Positions 1-10,720 of a stretch of DNA of 64,000 nucleotides are shown here, in pieces. Source of the DNA: Pandoraea terrigena (lineage in GTDB: Bacteria > Pseudomonadota > Gammaproteobacteria > Burkholderiales > Burkholderiaceae); contig NZ_CABPRU010000002.1 of NCBI RefSeq assembly GCF_902459705.1, positions 186,001 to 250,000 of the forward strand, written 5' to 3'. The notes under the pieces were generated by a model. It saw only the letters and a list, made by a program, of their open reading frames with translations, had not been told where the DNA came from and ran no database searches. Positions within the stretch are counted from its first letter, which is position 1. Every line of letters starts with the position of its first letter. The translations under genes and the position numbers were made by a program.

Positions 1-2004
1 ACTCGCCCGTCCGCCCACGCGAATATCCTGCACCGACTGCAGATAGAGCATCGCGCCAGGCTCCTTCGCCAGTTTGCCCCGCAATCGCGCGATGACCCGA
101 TCGGCCGAGATCTTGCGCTGGCCCAGCGGTTTGAGCGTGACAAACATCAAGCCGCCGTTGCGGTTCGACCCACCGGTAAAGCCCGTGACGGTCGACACGT
201 CCGGATCGGCCTGCACGATCCTGATGAAGTCGGCCAGCTTCTTCTCCATGGCCTGGAACGAGATCGCCTGATCGGCCTGGATGAAGCCGATCATTCGCCC
301 CGTGTCCTGCTGCGGGAAGAAGCCCTTCGGCACCACGGTATAAAGCCAGACATTCAGGCAGATCGTCGCGAACAGAATCCCCAGCATCAGCGGCCCGTGA
401 CGCAACGCCCATGACAGCGAGCGTTCATACTCGCGCAGCATGCCGTCGAACATGCGCTCGGTCCATCCGCCCAGGCGTGTCCAGACGGACGGGCGCGACG
501 GCCGATCGGGCGCGCCCGGCGCAGGTTTGCCCTTGAGCAGACGCGCGCACATCATCGGCGTGGCCGTGAGCGAGACGACCAGCGAGACCAGGATGGCTGC
601 CGAGAGCGTGACGGCGAACTCGCGGAACAGGCGCCCCACGATGCCGCCCATGAGCAGCAGCGGGATGAAAACCGCCACCAGCGAAATGCTCATCGAGAGC
701 ACCGTGAAGCCGACTTCGCGCGTGCCCTTGAGCGCGGCAGCGAACGGACTCAGCCCGTCTTCGATATGTCGGGAGATGTTCTCGAGCACCACGATGGCGT
801 CGTCGACCACGAACCCGGTCGCAATGGTAAGCGCCATGAGCGACAGGTTATCCAGGCTGAAGCCGCACAGGTACATCACCCCGAACGTGCCGATCAGCGA
901 GACGGGCACCGCCACGCTGGGAATGAGCGTCGCGCGCCAGTTCCGCAGGAAGAGGAACACCACCATGATGACGAGCGCAATCGAGATCAGCAGCGTGCGC
1001 TCGACTTCCTTGAGCGATGCCCGGATCGTCGGCGTGCGGTCCATCATCACGTCGAGATGGATGGCCGCCGGGATCGAGGCGCGCAGCACAGGCAGGATCT
1101 TGGTGATGCCGTCGACCGTCTTGATGATGTTCGCGCCCGGCTGCGTCGTGATGACGAGCACCACCGACGGCTTGCCGTTGGCCGACCCGGCGTTGCGCAA
1201 GTCCTGCACCGAATCGACCACATCGGCGATATCGGACAGACGCACCGGACGGCCGTCGCGATAGCTGACGACGACCGGAAGATAGTCCTTGGCAGTCTTC
1301 GCCTGATCGTTGGCGAGAATCTGCCAACGCAGATCGCCGTCTTCGAGCGCGCCCTTCGGCCGGTTCGCGTTGGCGGCCTGAATCGTCGTGCGCACCGTCT
1401 CGAGCGGGATCTGGTACTTGTTGAGCGCCGTCGGGTTGAGCTCGACGCGCACCGCCGGCAGCGAACTGCCGCCGACGGTCACATCGCCCACACCTTCGAG
1501 CTGAGAGATCTTCTGCGCGAGGATGGTCGACGCGGAGTCGTACATCTGCCCGCGCGTCATGCTGTCCGACGTGAGCGCGAGAATCATCACCGGCGCGCTC
1601 GCGGGATTCACCTTGCGATAGGTTGGGTTGCTCGGCAGACCCGATGGCAGCAGGCTGCGCGCCGCATTGATGGCCGCCTGCACGTCGCGCGCCGCCCCGT
1701 TGATGTCGCGCGAAAGGTCGAACTGGAGCGTGATGCGGGTCGAGCCCAACGCGCTGCTCGACGTCATCTCCGTCACCCCGGCAATACGGCCGAGCGAGCG
1801 CTCCAGCGGCGTGGCCACGCTCGCGGCCATCGTCTCGGGACTCGCGCCAGGCAGCGACGCCGAGACCGAGATCGTCGGGAAATCGACCTGCGGCAGCGGT
1901 GAGACGGGCAGCAGGCCGAACGCGACGATGCCTGCCAGCGTCACCCCGACGGTGAGCAGAACGGTCGCGACCGAGCGCTTGATGAAGACGGCCGACAGGT
2001 TCAT
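1..2004 (-). CDS. mdtC: RND efflux permease, MdtC-like (3' end cut by window)
   Basis: Inner-membrane RND drug/proton antiporter subunit. 668 residues are visible, reading from 2004 to the left edge without a stop; the family is usually about 1030 residues, so roughly a third is missing. The N-terminus has the first membrane helix followed by the LPxxDFPTI porter-domain signature of the family. TM4 carries the paired proton-relay aspartates D401 and D402 in a GFVVDDAIV motif. The ATG overlaps the stop of the upstream permease as ATGA, so the two are translationally coupled. MdtB/MdtC-type pumps act as a mixed trimer, which fits two adjacent permease genes. An outer-membrane factor would be expected just left of the window. 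Assignment to the RND family is certain; the mdtC name rests on order and tandem arrangement. Confidence 0.93.
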   Translation of the reverse strand, partial: MNLSAVFIKRSVATVLLTVGVTLAGIVAFGLLPVSPLPQVDFPTISVSASLPGASPETMAASVATPLERSLGRIAGVTEMTSSSALGSTRITLQFDLSRDINGAARDVQAAINAARSLLPSGLPSNPTYRKVNPASAPVMILALTSDSMTRGQMYDSASTILAQKISQLEGVGDVTVGGSSLPAVRVELNPTALNKYQIPLETVRTTIQAANANRPKGALEDGDLRWQILANDQAKTAKDYLPVVVSYRDGRPVRLSDIADVVDSVQDLRNAGSANGKPSVVLVITTQPGANIIKTVDGITKILPVLRASIPAAIHLDVMMDRTPTIRASLKEVERTLLISIALVIMVVFLFLRNWRATLIPSVAVPVSLIGTFGVMYLCGFSLDNLSLMALTIATGFVVDDAIVVLENISRHIEDGLSPFAAALKGTREVGFTVLSMSISLVAVFIPLLLMGGIVGRLFREFAVTLSAAILVSLVVSLTATPMMCARLLKGKPAPGAPDRPSRPSVWTRLGGWTERMFDGMLREYERSLSWALRHGPLMLGILFATICLNVWLYTVVPKGFFPQQDTGRMIGFIQADQAISFQAMEKKLADFIRIVQADPDVSTVTGFTGGSNRNGGLMFVTLKPLGQRKISADRVIARLRGKLAKEPGAMLYLQSVQDIRVGGRAS

Positions 2005-5000
2005 CGCGCCGGGCCGCCTGTGGTTGCCGGGCCGTCACCGCCAGCGCCTGGGCTGCCATGATCGCCATGCCCCGGATCGTCCGGCGGCCCCGAGGTGTCG
2101 AAATGCCGATCCCGCCACGCGCGTGCCCGCGCGGCCCAGCGGTCGAACCACAGGTAGATCACCGGCGTGGTGAACAGCGTGAGCACCTGACTGACCATCA
2201 GCCCGCCCACCATTGTGATGCCGAGCGGCTGGCGCAGCTCGGAGCCCACGCCTGAGCCGAGCATCAGCGGCAGCGCCCCCAGCACGGCAGCCATCGTCGT
2301 CATCAGGATCGGCCGGAAACGCAGCAGGCACGCCTGATAAATCGCCTCGCGCGGCGCCATGCCCTGTTCGCGCTCCGCCTCGAGCGCAAAGTCGATCATC
2401 ATGATCGCGTTCTTCTTCACGATGCCGATCAGCAGGATGATGCCGATGATCGCGATGATGCTGATATCGTTGCCCGAGACCATCAGGGCAAGCAGCGCGC
2501 CGACACCGGCCGACGGCAGCGTCGACAGGATCGTGATCGGGTGGATGTAGCTCTCGTAGAGCACGCCCAGCACGATGTACATCGTCACGACCGCCGCGAG
2601 AATCAGCCACAGCGTGTTCGAAAGCGACGCCTGGAACGCCTGGGCGGCGCCCTGGAACGTCGTCTGCGTGCTCACCGGCAGGCCAATGGACTGCTCGGCG
2701 GCGGTGATCGCCTTCACGGCGTCGCCCAGCGATGCGCCCTTGGCGAGGTTGAACGAGATCGTGGCGGCCGGGAACTGGGCCTGGTGGTTGATCGCCAGCG
2801 GGGTGGGCTTCTCGATGATCTTCGCGAACGACGTGAGCGGCACCTGCACCCCCGAGGTCGACGCAACGTAAATGCCCTTCAGTGCGTCGGGCCCGCGCTG
2901 GAAGTCGTCGCCCACTTCGAGCACCACGCGGTATTGCGACGCCTGTGTGTAGATCGTCGAGATCAGTCGCTGGCCGAACGCACTGTAGAGCGTCTGGTCG
3001 ACGGCGGCGGGCGTCACGCCCAGGCGGCTCGCCGTGTCGCGGTCGATGTCCACATACGCCTGCAAACCATTGACTTGCAGATCGCTCGTCACGTCGGCCA
3101 GTTGCGGCACGTGTTGCAACGTGTTGACGAGCTTCGGCACCCAGACACCGAGCGTATCGAGACTCGGGTCCTGCAGCGTGAACTGATACTGCGTTCGGCT
3201 GATGCGGTCTTCGATGGTCAGGTCCTGCACCGGCTGCATATAGAGCGCGATGCCGGGCACGTTCGCGACCTCGGGCTGAATGCGACGAATGACTGCCGAG
3301 GCATCCAGCCCGCGCACGCCCTTGTCTTTCAGATTGATGAGCAGGCGCCCGCTGTTGAGCGTGGTGTTCACCCCGTCCACCCCGATGAACGACGAGACCG
3401 ATTCGACGGCCGGGTCCTTGAGCACGGCGGCGACCAGCGCCTGCTGGCGCTCACCCATTGCCGCAAACGAGATTGACTGCGGCGCTTCGGAAATCCCCTG
3501 GATCACGCCCGTGTCCTGCACCGGGAAGAAACCCTTCGGTACCCACAGGTACAGGAGCACCGTGAGCACGAGCGTGCCGAGCGCTACGAACAGCGTGGCC
3601 GTCTGGCGATCGAGTACCCACGTAAGCCACTCACCGTACTTCGCAATGATGCGGTCGAACATCTCGCCCGTCTTGCGGTAGAACTTGCCCTGCTTCTCTT
3701 CGGGCACGTGACGCAGCAACTTCGCGCACATCATCGGTGTGAGCGTGAGCGACACCACGGCCGAGATCAGGATCGACACCGCCAGCGTGATCGCAAATTC
3801 GCGGAACAGACGACCGACGACGTCCCCCATGAACAGCAGCGGGATCAGCACGGCGATCAGCGAGAACGTGAGCGAAATGATGGTGAAGCCGATCTGCTCC
3901 GCGCCCTTGAGCGCCGCCTGCAGCGGCTTTTCCCCCTGCTCCATGTAGCGCGCGATGTTCTCGATCATCACGATGGCGTCGTCGACCACGAAGCCGGTCG
4001 CGATGGTAAGCGCCATGAGCGTGAGGTTGTTGATCGAGAAGCCGGCCAGGTACATCACGCCGAACGTGCCGACGAGAGACAGCGGCACCGCCACGCTCGG
4101 GATGATCGTCGCCGAGACGTTGCGCAGGAACAGGAAGATCACCATCACCACGAGGGCGACGGCGAGCAGGAGTTCGAATTGCACGTCGGAGACCGAGGCG
4201 CGGATCGTCGTGGTGCGGTCGGTCAGCAACTTCACGTCGATGCTGCCCGGCAGCGAGGCCTGCAGCTGCGGCAGCAGTGCCTTGACCCGAGTGACTGTCT
4301 CGATCACGTTCGCGCCCGGCTGGCGCTGCACGTTCAGCACGATGGCCGGCGTGGTATCGGCCCACGCGGCGAGCTTGGTGTTCTCTGCGCCGTCAATGAC
4401 GTCGGCAATGTCGGAAAGGCGGATCGGCCCGCCGTTCTTGTACGCGATGACCAGGTTGCGATACGCGTCGGCCGATGCGAGCTGGTCGTTGGCGTCGATG
4501 GTCGACGCACGCAGCGGGCCGTCGAAGCTGCCCTTCGCCTGATTGACATTGGCCGCGGCAACCGACGTGCGGACGTCTTCGATATTCAGTCCGTACGATG
4601 TAATCGCGCTGGGATTGACCTGAATGCGCACGGCCGGGCGCTGGCCGCCCGACAGGCTCACCAGGCCGATCCCGGGCAACTGCGAGATCTTCTGCGCCAC
4701 GCGCGTGTCGACCAGATCCTCGAGCTTGGGCAACGGCAGGGTCTTCGACATGATCGCCAGCGTCAGGATCGGCGTGTCGGCCGGATTGACCTTGCTGTAG
4801 ATCGGCGGCATCGGCAGATCGGTCGGCAGCAGATTACTGGCGCTGTTGATCGCGGCCTGCACTTCCTGTTCGGCAACGTCGAGCCCGAGATTGAGCGAGA
4901 ACTGCAGCGTGATCACCGACGCGCCACCCGAACTGGTGGACGACATCTGCTTCAGGCCCGGCATCTGACCGAACTGACGCTCCAGCGGGGCCGTCACCGA

Positions 5001-5183
5001 TGAGGTCATCACATCCGGGCTCGCGCCGGGATAGAGCGTCACCACCTGAATGGTCGGATAGTCGACTTCCGGCAGTGCCGAGAGCGGCAGCAGCCGGTAG
5101 GCGACGAAACCGGCAAGCAGGATGGCCAGCATCAGTAACGATGTGGCGACCGGTCGGAGAATAAACGGGCGGGACGGATTCAT
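2001..5183 (-). CDS. mdtB: RND efflux permease, MdtB-like
   Basis: Full-length inner-membrane RND permease of 1060 residues. It begins with a short cytoplasmic segment and a first helix around residues 12-30, followed by the [11 protein letters not shown] signature. D401 and D402 in TM4 ([11 protein letters not shown]) form the proton relay. Two large periplasmic porter loops and a second set of helices follow the usual RND plan. The C-terminus ends in a Gly/Pro/His-rich tail. The gene lies 91 bases after the mdtA-like adaptor gene and shares ATGA with the next permease, so all three form one operon. The two permeases are paralogues and likely form an MdtB2C heterotrimer (known for E. coli MdtABC; inferred here). 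Substrates cannot be read from the sequence. Confidence 0.95.
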   Translation of the reverse strand: MNPSRPFILRPVATSLLMLAILLAGFVAYRLLPLSALPEVDYPTIQVVTLYPGASPDVMTSSVTAPLERQFGQMPGLKQMSSTSSGGASVITLQFSLNLGLDVAEQEVQAAINSASNLLPTDLPMPPIYSKVNPADTPILTLAIMSKTLPLPKLEDLVDTRVAQKISQLPGIGLVSLSGGQRPAVRIQVNPSAITSYGLNIEDVRTSVAAANVNQAKGSFDGPLRASTIDANDQLASADAYRNLVIAYKNGGPIRLSDIADVIDGAENTKLAAWADTTPAIVLNVQRQPGANVIETVTRVKALLPQLQASLPGSIDVKLLTDRTTTIRASVSDVQFELLLAVALVVMVIFLFLRNVSATIIPSVAVPLSLVGTFGVMYLAGFSINNLTLMALTIATGFVVDDAIVMIENIARYMEQGEKPLQAALKGAEQIGFTIISLTFSLIAVLIPLLFMGDVVGRLFREFAITLAVSILISAVVSLTLTPMMCAKLLRHVPEEKQGKFYRKTGEMFDRIIAKYGEWLTWVLDRQTATLFVALGTLVLTVLLYLWVPKGFFPVQDTGVIQGISEAPQSISFAAMGERQQALVAAVLKDPAVESVSSFIGVDGVNTTLNSGRLLINLKDKGVRGLDASAVIRRIQPEVANVPGIALYMQPVQDLTIEDRISRTQYQFTLQDPSLDTLGVWVPKLVNTLQHVPQLADVTSDLQVNGLQAYVDIDRDTASRLGVTPAAVDQTLYSAFGQRLISTIYTQASQYRVVLEVGDDFQRGPDALKGIYVASTSGVQVPLTSFAKIIEKPTPLAINHQAQFPAATISFNLAKGASLGDAVKAITAAEQSIGLPVSTQTTFQGAAQAFQASLSNTLWLILAAVVTMYIVLGVLYESYIHPITILSTLPSAGVGALLALMVSGNDISIIAIIGIILLIGIVKKNAIMMIDFALEAEREQGMAPREAIYQACLLRFRPILMTTMAAVLGALPLMLGSGVGSELRQPLGITMVGGLMVSQVLTLFTTPVIYLWFDRWAARARAWRDRHFDTSGPPDDPGHGDHGSPGAGGDGPATTGGPAR

Positions 5184-5274
5184 TGGCTACGTCGAAGGGC
5201 GTCTCTGGGGGCCGTGGGCCTGGCGTGGGCGGGGCGTGGGCACGCGATGTCGTGCGACGTCACGCGTGAGCGCC

Positions 5275-6633
5275 CTACGGCGCCGAACGGCGATGCCCGC
5301 CGTTGCCGCTGCGCTTTTCCCCCGGCGCTGGCGGGGCAAGGGCCGCGGCGCGGCTAGTCGCCGTGATCACCTCGACCTTGGCGCCGTCGCGCAGCTTGTC
5401 CATGCCGTCGATCACGAGCTTCTCGCCCGGTGCGATGCCCGACGTCACCGCCACGTCGGTGCCATCGGTCGGCCCGAGCTTCACGGTCTTGAGCTTGACC
5501 GTCTGATCCGGCTGCACCGTATAGACGAAACTACCCTGCGTGCCGCGTTGTACCGCCGCGCTCGGAATCAGCGTGGCGCCCTTGAGCGTGTCGACGAGCA
5601 TCTTCACGTTGACGAACTGGTTCGGGAACAACAGGCCATCGCGATTGGCAAATTCGGCCTTGAGCTTGACCGTGCCGGTCGTCGTATCGATCTGGTTGTC
5701 GATGGAAGCGAGCTTGCCGGTGGCCAGCTTCACCTTGCCCGCGCGGTCGAAGGCTTCGACCGGCAGCGTTTCCCCGTCACGCGAGCGTTTGACGACCTTC
5801 GGCAGGTTGTCTTCGGGAATGGTATAGACGACGGTGATCGGCGTGACTTCGTTGACGATGACGATGCCGTTGGTGTCGGACGCGTGAATGATGTTGCCCG
5901 GATCGACCTGACGCAGCCCCGCAAGCCCCGAGACCGGCGCGGTCACACTCGCGTAGTTCAGTTGCAGGCGGGCGTTGCCAAGCTGTCCTTCGTCGGACTT
6001 GACCGTTCCTTCGTACTGTTTGACAAGTGCGCGCTGGGTATCTACGGTCTGCGCGGCGATCGAATCCTGCTTGAGCAGCGTCTCATAGCGGGCGAGATCG
6101 AGCTGCGCATTCTTGAGCAGCGCCTGGTCGTGGGCAAGCTGGCCTTCCATCTGGGTGACCTGCACCTGGAACGCCCGTGGATCGATTTCGGCAAGCAACT
6201 GGCCTTCCTTGACCATGTCGCCTTCCTTGAAGTGCACCCTCATGAGCTGGCCATCGACGCGCGAACGCACGGTAACGCTGCGCGTAGGGGTGACCGTGCC
6301 CAGCCCGTTGAGGAAGACCGGTAGATCCCCGGTCTTCGCCTCGACCGCCGTCACCGGCGTGGCGGGCGCCCCGGCGCCGGCCACGCCGCCCGGTGGACCA
6401 CCGCGTCGCCCCTGCGCCTGGGCCGGACCCTGGGCACCTTGCGAATGCAACCGGTAATACACGCCGCCGGCGATGAGCACGACGATCAGCCCGATCACGG
6501 TGGGCACGAGCCAGCGACGCGTGCGCGAGGCCGCGGGCGCCGGCCCGGCATCGCGTTGCACGCCAGGGGTGGCGGACGCAGGCCGATCAGAACCGTTCGG
6601 TGGTTCGGAACCGTGGGGACCGTGCTCGGTCAT
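5275..6633 (-). CDS. mdtA: RND periplasmic adaptor (membrane fusion protein), MdtA-like
   Basis: 452-residue adaptor linking the RND pump to an outer-membrane channel. A cytoplasmic head rich in Pro, Gly and Ser is followed by one membrane helix at about residues 42-60 (LVPTVIGLIVVLIAGGVYY), then a Gly/Pro linker. The lipoyl half-motifs and alpha-hairpin come next (VRSRVDGQLMRVHFKEGDMV and the GLRQVDPGNI region), then the beta-barrel and membrane-proximal domains. The first gene of the operon, it is divergent from the two-component genes at 7138-9298, which are therefore the likely regulators, as BaeSR is for E. coli mdtABC. That regulatory link is inference from position. Confidence 0.94.
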   Translation of the reverse strand: MTEHGPHGSEPPNGSDRPASATPGVQRDAGPAPAASRTRRWLVPTVIGLIVVLIAGGVYYRLHSQGAQGPAQAQGRRGGPPGGVAGAGAPATPVTAVEAKTGDLPVFLNGLGTVTPTRSVTVRSRVDGQLMRVHFKEGDMVKEGQLLAEIDPRAFQVQVTQMEGQLAHDQALLKNAQLDLARYETLLKQDSIAAQTVDTQRALVKQYEGTVKSDEGQLGNARLQLNYASVTAPVSGLAGLRQVDPGNIIHASDTNGIVIVNEVTPITVVYTIPEDNLPKVVKRSRDGETLPVEAFDRAGKVKLATGKLASIDNQIDTTTGTVKLKAEFANRDGLLFPNQFVNVKMLVDTLKGATLIPSAAVQRGTQGSFVYTVQPDQTVKLKTVKLGPTDGTDVAVTSGIAPGEKLVIDGMDKLRDGAKVEVITATSRAAALAPPAPGEKRSGNGGHRRSAP

Positions 6634-7137
6634 GACTTCCTCGTTACAGCGCAGTAGTAGGTGGATTCGTCCCGTGAGGACGACTTTTTTGTGGCTGGAT
6701 TGCCGCGGCGCAACAAACGGTCCGGAAGCCCCGGGGGCCGTGCCTCACGCCAGATTCGGCCGATCAGCATAGCAGACCGCCGTAAAAAGCCCGATAGGAC
6801 GGCGGATTACCCCCGCTTTCCGTGCAGGGGGGCGATAGCGGCGCGGTAGAAGAAAGACCGGCCGCGCGAGCGATGGTTCGCATGACGGCGTTGGCGCAGC
6901 GCCTCGCGATGGGCCGCATTGCCTTGTCGCGGCATTCTCGCGACGCGAGACGTACGACTGGGTGCGCGGAGTTGGCCGCCGACACGGAGGCTTTTCGATG
7001 CGTTAGAAGCTTACGGGATGGGAGGGACATTCGTGCGTAACGGGCGCTGGCTCTATTATTACGCATCGTTACGGGTGACCAATACTGTAATGTCCGGAAA
7101 CAAAACCCGCGTCAAGCCGTGCGGGGAGGCCACTATC
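6634..7137. promoter_or_regulatory. Divergent intergenic region between efflux operon and two-component genes
   Basis: A 504-base gap between the divergent start codons of the adaptor gene (6633) and the response regulator (7138). The region should hold both promoters. A TATTAT box at 7054-7059 is a possible -10 for the regulator, but it has no good -35 at the right distance. A ribosome site, GGGGAGG at 7123-7129, lies 8 bases before the ATG at 7138 and decides that start over the longer in-frame ORF opening at 6919. The short ORFs inside the gap lack credible ribosome sites. Confidence 0.5.
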
Positions 7138-7884
7138 ATGACAACACTACCTGTCCGAACGAATATGAAAATTCTTGTTGTCGACGACGATCCCGATCTG
7201 CGTGATCTGCTGCGCGAGTACCTGAGCCGCCACGGCTTCTCGGTGGCCGTGATGCATGACGGCGACGGATTGGCGGCACGCCTGGAGCGTGAGCGTCCCG
7301 CCCTGATCGTGCTCGACCTGATGATGCCCAAGGTCGATGGCCTCACCGCCCTGCGGGACTTGCGCGCGCGCAACGACGATGTGCCGGTGATTCTGCTCAC
7401 CGCACGAAGCGACGAGATCGACCGCATCGTGGGACTGGAAATCGGCGCCGACGACTATCTCGGCAAGCCGTTCAGCCCGCGCGAGTTGTTGGCGCGGATC
7501 AATGCCGTGCTGCGCCGTCGCAAGATGCCCGACGCCGCGGTGCCCGAGCAGCGCGAGAACTACACGTTCGGCCCGTTCGTGCTCGACTTCCGCAGTCGCA
7601 CGCTCACGCGCGATGCGCAACTGCTCACGCTCTCGGACGGCGAATATGGCTTGCTTCGCCTGCTGGTGAACCACGCCATGCAGGTGCTCTCGCGCGAGCG
7701 CATCATCGAATTGCTCTACGGTGCTGACAGCGACGTCAACGACCGCGGCATCGACGTGCAGATCTGGCGCCTGCGCCGCCTGCTCGACGAGGACGCGCAG
7801 AGCCCGCGCTTCATCCAGACCGTGCGCGGGCGCGGCTACATCTTCGTCCCCGATGGCCAACACGCCGACATGGTCACCGGTTGA
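7138..7884 (+). CDS. OmpR-family response regulator
   Basis: 248-residue transcriptional regulator. Residues 10-125 form a receiver domain with the acidic pocket D16-D18, phospho-acceptor D60 (VLDLMMPKVDG), the switch Thr in LLTAR and K110 in GKPFSPREL. Residues 145-240 form the winged-helix OmpR/PhoB domain, ending with the VRGRGYIFVP hairpin. The start at 7138 is chosen for its Shine-Dalgarno; an internal ATG at 7165 is also possible. The stop overlaps the ATG of a 41-codon ORF, which itself overlaps the kinase gene at 8006. The protein resembles the regulator at 27015-27857 over its whole length. Probable target: the divergent efflux operon (inference). Confidence 0.95.
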   Translation: MTTLPVRTNMKILVVDDDPDLRDLLREYLSRHGFSVAVMHDGDGLAARLERERPALIVLDLMMPKVDGLTALRDLRARNDDVPVILLTARSDEIDRIVGLEIGADDYLGKPFSPRELLARINAVLRRRKMPDAAVPEQRENYTFGPFVLDFRSRTLTRDAQLLTLSDGEYGLLRLLVNHAMQVLSRERIIELLYGADSDVNDRGIDVQIWRLRRLLDEDAQSPRFIQTVRGRGYIFVPDGQHADMVTG

Positions 7885-8009
7885 TGGCCCAACGCCAGCC
7901 ACGACGCATCGGCGTCGGCCTGTTCGACGACGTCGCCTCCCGGTCTGACAAGGACGCGGGCACGCCGTCGATACCGCTGACGCCAGCGCACATGCGGAGC
8001 CCTGCATGA
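7884..8009 (+). CDS. Putative 41-aa small ORF bridging regulator and kinase
   Basis: An ATG at 7884 shares its A with the regulator's TGA (TGATG) and opens 41 codons that stop at TGA 8007-8009. That stop overlaps the kinase ATG at 8006 as ATGA. The product begins MAQRQPRRIGVGL and is basic at the N-terminus and Ser/Pro-rich at the end, with no membrane helix. I do not recognise it. Both junctions have the exact geometry of translational coupling, so ribosomes could pass regulator, small ORF and kinase in turn. It may encode a small protein or only keep ribosomes moving across the 121-base spacer; chance overlap is also possible. Confidence 0.4.
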   Translation: MAQRQPRRIGVGLFDDVASRSDKDAGTPSIPLTPAHMRSPA

Positions 8010-9298
8010 AAGGCCGTTTCGACACCTTGTTCGGCCGCCTCGCGCTGCTCATCATCGCAGCGCTGGTCATCAGCCATTTCTCGTATCTCACGATCCTGCG
8101 CAGTGATCACGACGAGACGCGCGTGCAGAATGCCGCCGAGCAAATGGCCTTCATCATCAAGGCCGCCGCTGAAGTGCACGACGGCAGCTCGACGCTCACG
8201 TTGCCCGATCTCGTCCAGGTCGTGCCGATCTCGTTCGCACATGGCGACGTCTTCGAGCCCGCCAACAAGAACGCCCGGCTGACGACCGAGCTCGCCCGGC
8301 GCCTGCCCGCCGGCACGCAGTTGCGCGTGGAGCGCACGCCACCGCCTCGAATCTGGGCGCGCCTGCCGGGCCGCGACTACTGGATCGCCACGCCCGTGCT
8401 GTCGGTGCGCAACCCGCCGGGCACCGCCACGATTTTGCCCGGCCTGGCCGCAGTCCTCGGCATTACCGTCATCTTTGCGTTGTTCGCGGCGTGGCAGTTG
8501 CAGCGGCCGGTGCGGGACATGGCCGCCGCTGCGGAGCAACTCGCGACCCATCGCATTCGGACCCAGGTCAAGGAACGCGGTCCGCTGGAGTTGCGTCAAC
8601 TGACCGAGCGTTTCAATCGCATGAGCCACGACATCGTGCAAACCGATCGGGAGCGCAATACCATGCTCGCCGGCATTGCGCACGATCTGAAGACGCCCCT
8701 TGCACGGTTGCGCCTGCGCGCCGAAATGATCGACGACGTGCAGATGAGCGAAGGCATTACGCGCGACGCCGAATCGATGACCCGCATCGTCGATCAGTTC
8801 CTGCTGTTTGCCCGAGGCATCGAAATGGAGAGTGCGGCATTGCCGGTCGAAGCCCGCATTCCCGCATTGATCGCGCCGTTCCTCGACCAGGGCTATGCCA
8901 TCGAACTGGACCTGCAGGCCGGCCCGGGCTTCAAACTCAGGCAGACCTATCTCGAGCGCATCGTGAACAACCTGCTCGATAACGCGGTCACTTACGGACG
9001 CGCGCCGCTCGCGATTCGCACATCGCACGACGCCAGCGGCTGGCGTCTCGTGATCGAAGACAGTGGTCCGGGCATTGCCAATGAAGACATCAATCGCATC
9101 GTGCGACCGTTCGTACGACTCGACCCGGCACGCGGCGGCAACGCGCATTGCGGGCTCGGTCTCGCCATCGTCGACAAGCTCACCCAGCAACTGGGCGGAC
9201 GCGTATCGTTCAGCAATCGGTCCACCGGTGGCTTGCAGGTCACGTTGATGTTTCCGCCGGAGGATCCGAGCGCCGAATATGCGGAATATGCGGAATAA
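8006..9298 (+). CDS. Sensor histidine kinase, EnvZ/RstB-like
   Basis: 430-residue membrane kinase. It has a helix at about residues 11-30, a periplasmic sensor of about 110 residues, and a second helix at about 143-163 (ILPGLAAVLGITVIFALFA). A HAMP linker follows, then the H-box with H226 in AGIAHDLKTPLARLRLRAE. The N-box is NNLLDNAV (about 321-328) and the G-boxes are EDSGPGIA and HCGLGLAIVDKL. The C-terminus is a short repeat, EYAEYAE, encoded by a 9-base tandem repeat that also contains the stop. It forms an operon with the regulator at 7138. It is a paralogue of the kinase at 25630-27018 but lacks that protein's Ser/Ala-rich insertion. Confidence 0.95.
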   Translation: MKGRFDTLFGRLALLIIAALVISHFSYLTILRSDHDETRVQNAAEQMAFIIKAAAEVHDGSSTLTLPDLVQVVPISFAHGDVFEPANKNARLTTELARRLPAGTQLRVERTPPPRIWARLPGRDYWIATPVLSVRNPPGTATILPGLAAVLGITVIFALFAAWQLQRPVRDMAAAAEQLATHRIRTQVKERGPLELRQLTERFNRMSHDIVQTDRERNTMLAGIAHDLKTPLARLRLRAEMIDDVQMSEGITRDAESMTRIVDQFLLFARGIEMESAALPVEARIPALIAPFLDQGYAIELDLQAGPGFKLRQTYLERIVNNLLDNAVTYGRAPLAIRTSHDASGWRLVIEDSGPGIANEDINRIVRPFVRLDPARGGNAHCGLGLAIVDKLTQQLGGRVSFSNRSTGGLQVTLMFPPEDPSAEYAEYAE

Positions 9299-9310
9299 GC
9301 GGAATAAGCG
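9275..9310 (+). repeat. Four tandem 9-base units at the kinase 3' end
   Basis: Two copies of GAATATGCG are followed by two of GAATAAGCG. The unit is three codons long, so the first two copies add EYA repeats to the kinase and the last two each place TAA in frame. The real stop therefore lies in the third copy with a spare one 9 bases later. Copy-number change would lengthen or shorten the protein tail in whole codons. Confidence 0.85.
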
Positions 9311-9401
9311 GCGTTGGGGAATCCGGCACAAAGCGCCGCGCGGCGCAGGCCAGGCGTCTCTCCCCGCCGCGGCACCCGCACCTTCGCACGACGCCTCGCC
9401 C

Positions 9402-9447
9402 AAAGACAAACCCCGCCGTCGGTGCACGAACGGCGGGGTTTGTCTTT
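9402..9447 (+). terminator. Intrinsic terminator after the two-component operon
   Basis: A perfect 18-base-pair inverted repeat (arms 9402-9419 and 9430-9447) surrounds a 10-base loop. The outer arm starts with AAAGACAAA on one side and ends TTTGTCTTT on the other, so the hairpin has U-containing tails in both directions. It lies in the 347-base gap between the kinase (ends 9298) and the convergent H-NS-like gene (ends 9646), and could serve both. Nothing else is visible in that gap. Confidence 0.85.
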
Positions 9448-9645
9448 CACGGCACCGCATCACATCAAGCCACAGCCAGGCGATCCGGGTTGGGGGCAAT
9501 GCGACGACTGGGCTATGGCTTTACTGCTCACAGGGACACGGCGGCGTTAGTCGGTCGCGGCGCACGTGGGTGCGGCGCAGCGACGGCGACTATCCGACCT
9601 CCCTGGCATGTGACCGGCAATGTGCGTCCAGCCTGGGCCAGAGAA

Positions 9646-9936
9646 TTACTTGATCAGGAATTTCTCTTTGTTCTTTCCGACCCACTTCGGGGCGCGGCCA
9701 CGGCCCGACCACGTTTCGCCGGTGGCCGGATTCATGTACTTCGGCGCAATCTGGGCCCGCGCGGCACGGCGGCGGCCGTCTGTCGCGGCAAGCCCCAGGT
9801 CCTTGGCGGACAGTTCATACTCCTGGATCTTCTGTTTGACTTCGGCGATGACCTGAGCGACCTCACGGGCCCGAGCCTCTTCGATTTGCTTTTCGATCTT
9901 TTCGCGCTGTGCGACGAGTTCCTTATAGCTTGCCAT
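9646..9936 (-). CDS. H-NS family nucleoid protein (short Burkholderia type)
   Basis: 96-residue DNA-binding protein. Residues 1-45 are a charged coiled coil for oligomerisation (MASYKELVAQREKIEKQIEE). The C-terminal domain, from about residue 60, contains the AT-hook-like W76-SGRGRAP-K84-W85 motif that inserts into the minor groove of AT-rich DNA. It ends FLIK, as many beta-proteobacterial homologues do. The longer reading frame opening at 9972 adds 12 residues without a ribosome site; AAGGA precedes the ATG at 9936, so I take the shorter form. Family role: silencing of AT-rich, often horizontally acquired, DNA. It faces the 0.8 kb AT-richer gap to its right. Confidence 0.92.
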   Translation of the reverse strand: MASYKELVAQREKIEKQIEEARAREVAQVIAEVKQKIQEYELSAKDLGLAATDGRRRAARAQIAPKYMNPATGETWSGRGRAPKWVGKNKEKFLIK

Positions 9937-10720
9937 CTGGCGTGTCCTTACGTTGTTAAAATGGATCGCCACTTAAAATAGCACGAGTTTTAACAATTTG
10001 AAAACCGCATTTCCAGAGAGCGAGTCTGCGAATGGCAAAATCGCATTGAATCGTCCGACTGATGCATCAGAAAATGCACAGAATCGGGGCGTGAATCCGG
10101 GAATACCATCGACTCCACCCCGTCGATATCGATGGATAAGCGAGATCAATTACCGCGCAAAGCGCGTCAGACGCAACACGACGCAATCAATTGATGCACT
10201 CTCCCGCAAGTTTTTGTAAGTATTTTTCGCCGGAGATTTGTCATCGTTTGCAACGCCGCCGGCGCCGACGATCTGCGCCTCGAGCGATATGATCGCCATC
10301 CGATCATTCTGTTGTCCGAAAAGCTTCGCTCATTCGGGTTATTCACATTGGAGCGCCGTAGTTTGCGGATAAGCGAGGGACCCTTCGGATTCTCTTGATG
10401 CGCCGCGCGTCGTCCGGCGCGCGATCGGCACATTGAATCGCCACGACATCGCCGGCATGGCCCGGGGGCGTCTTCATTCGGCAGGCAGCGTCGATATCCG
10501 TGTAAATCGAGACAAATTCGTGTCATTCCGGCTTTTTACCCTGACCATCAAACTCATGCTTCGATGTCATTTCCCGAATCGATCATCTTTTCGTAAGATT
10601 GAAGCGTCTGGTCGAACACTACCGCTCGTTACGGCCCGTATGGCAGTATTGACGAGCGCGGACTCAACGTTCACGCGGACAGAATTAAGTCAATCCAGAA
10701 TTGTCATCATCGGTGATTTG
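9937..10720. other. Gene-free, AT-richer gap upstream of the H-NS-like gene
   Basis: Nearly 0.8 kb without a convincing gene, noticeably richer in A and T than the flanking coding DNA, with many short A/T runs. Open frames here (for example 10167-10526 minus and 10433-10756 plus) lack ribosome sites and recognisable sequence. It must contain the H-NS-like gene promoter on the left and the acetyltransferase promoter on the right. Base composition suggests that the H-NS-like protein could bind here and regulate its own gene (inference). Confidence 0.5.
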
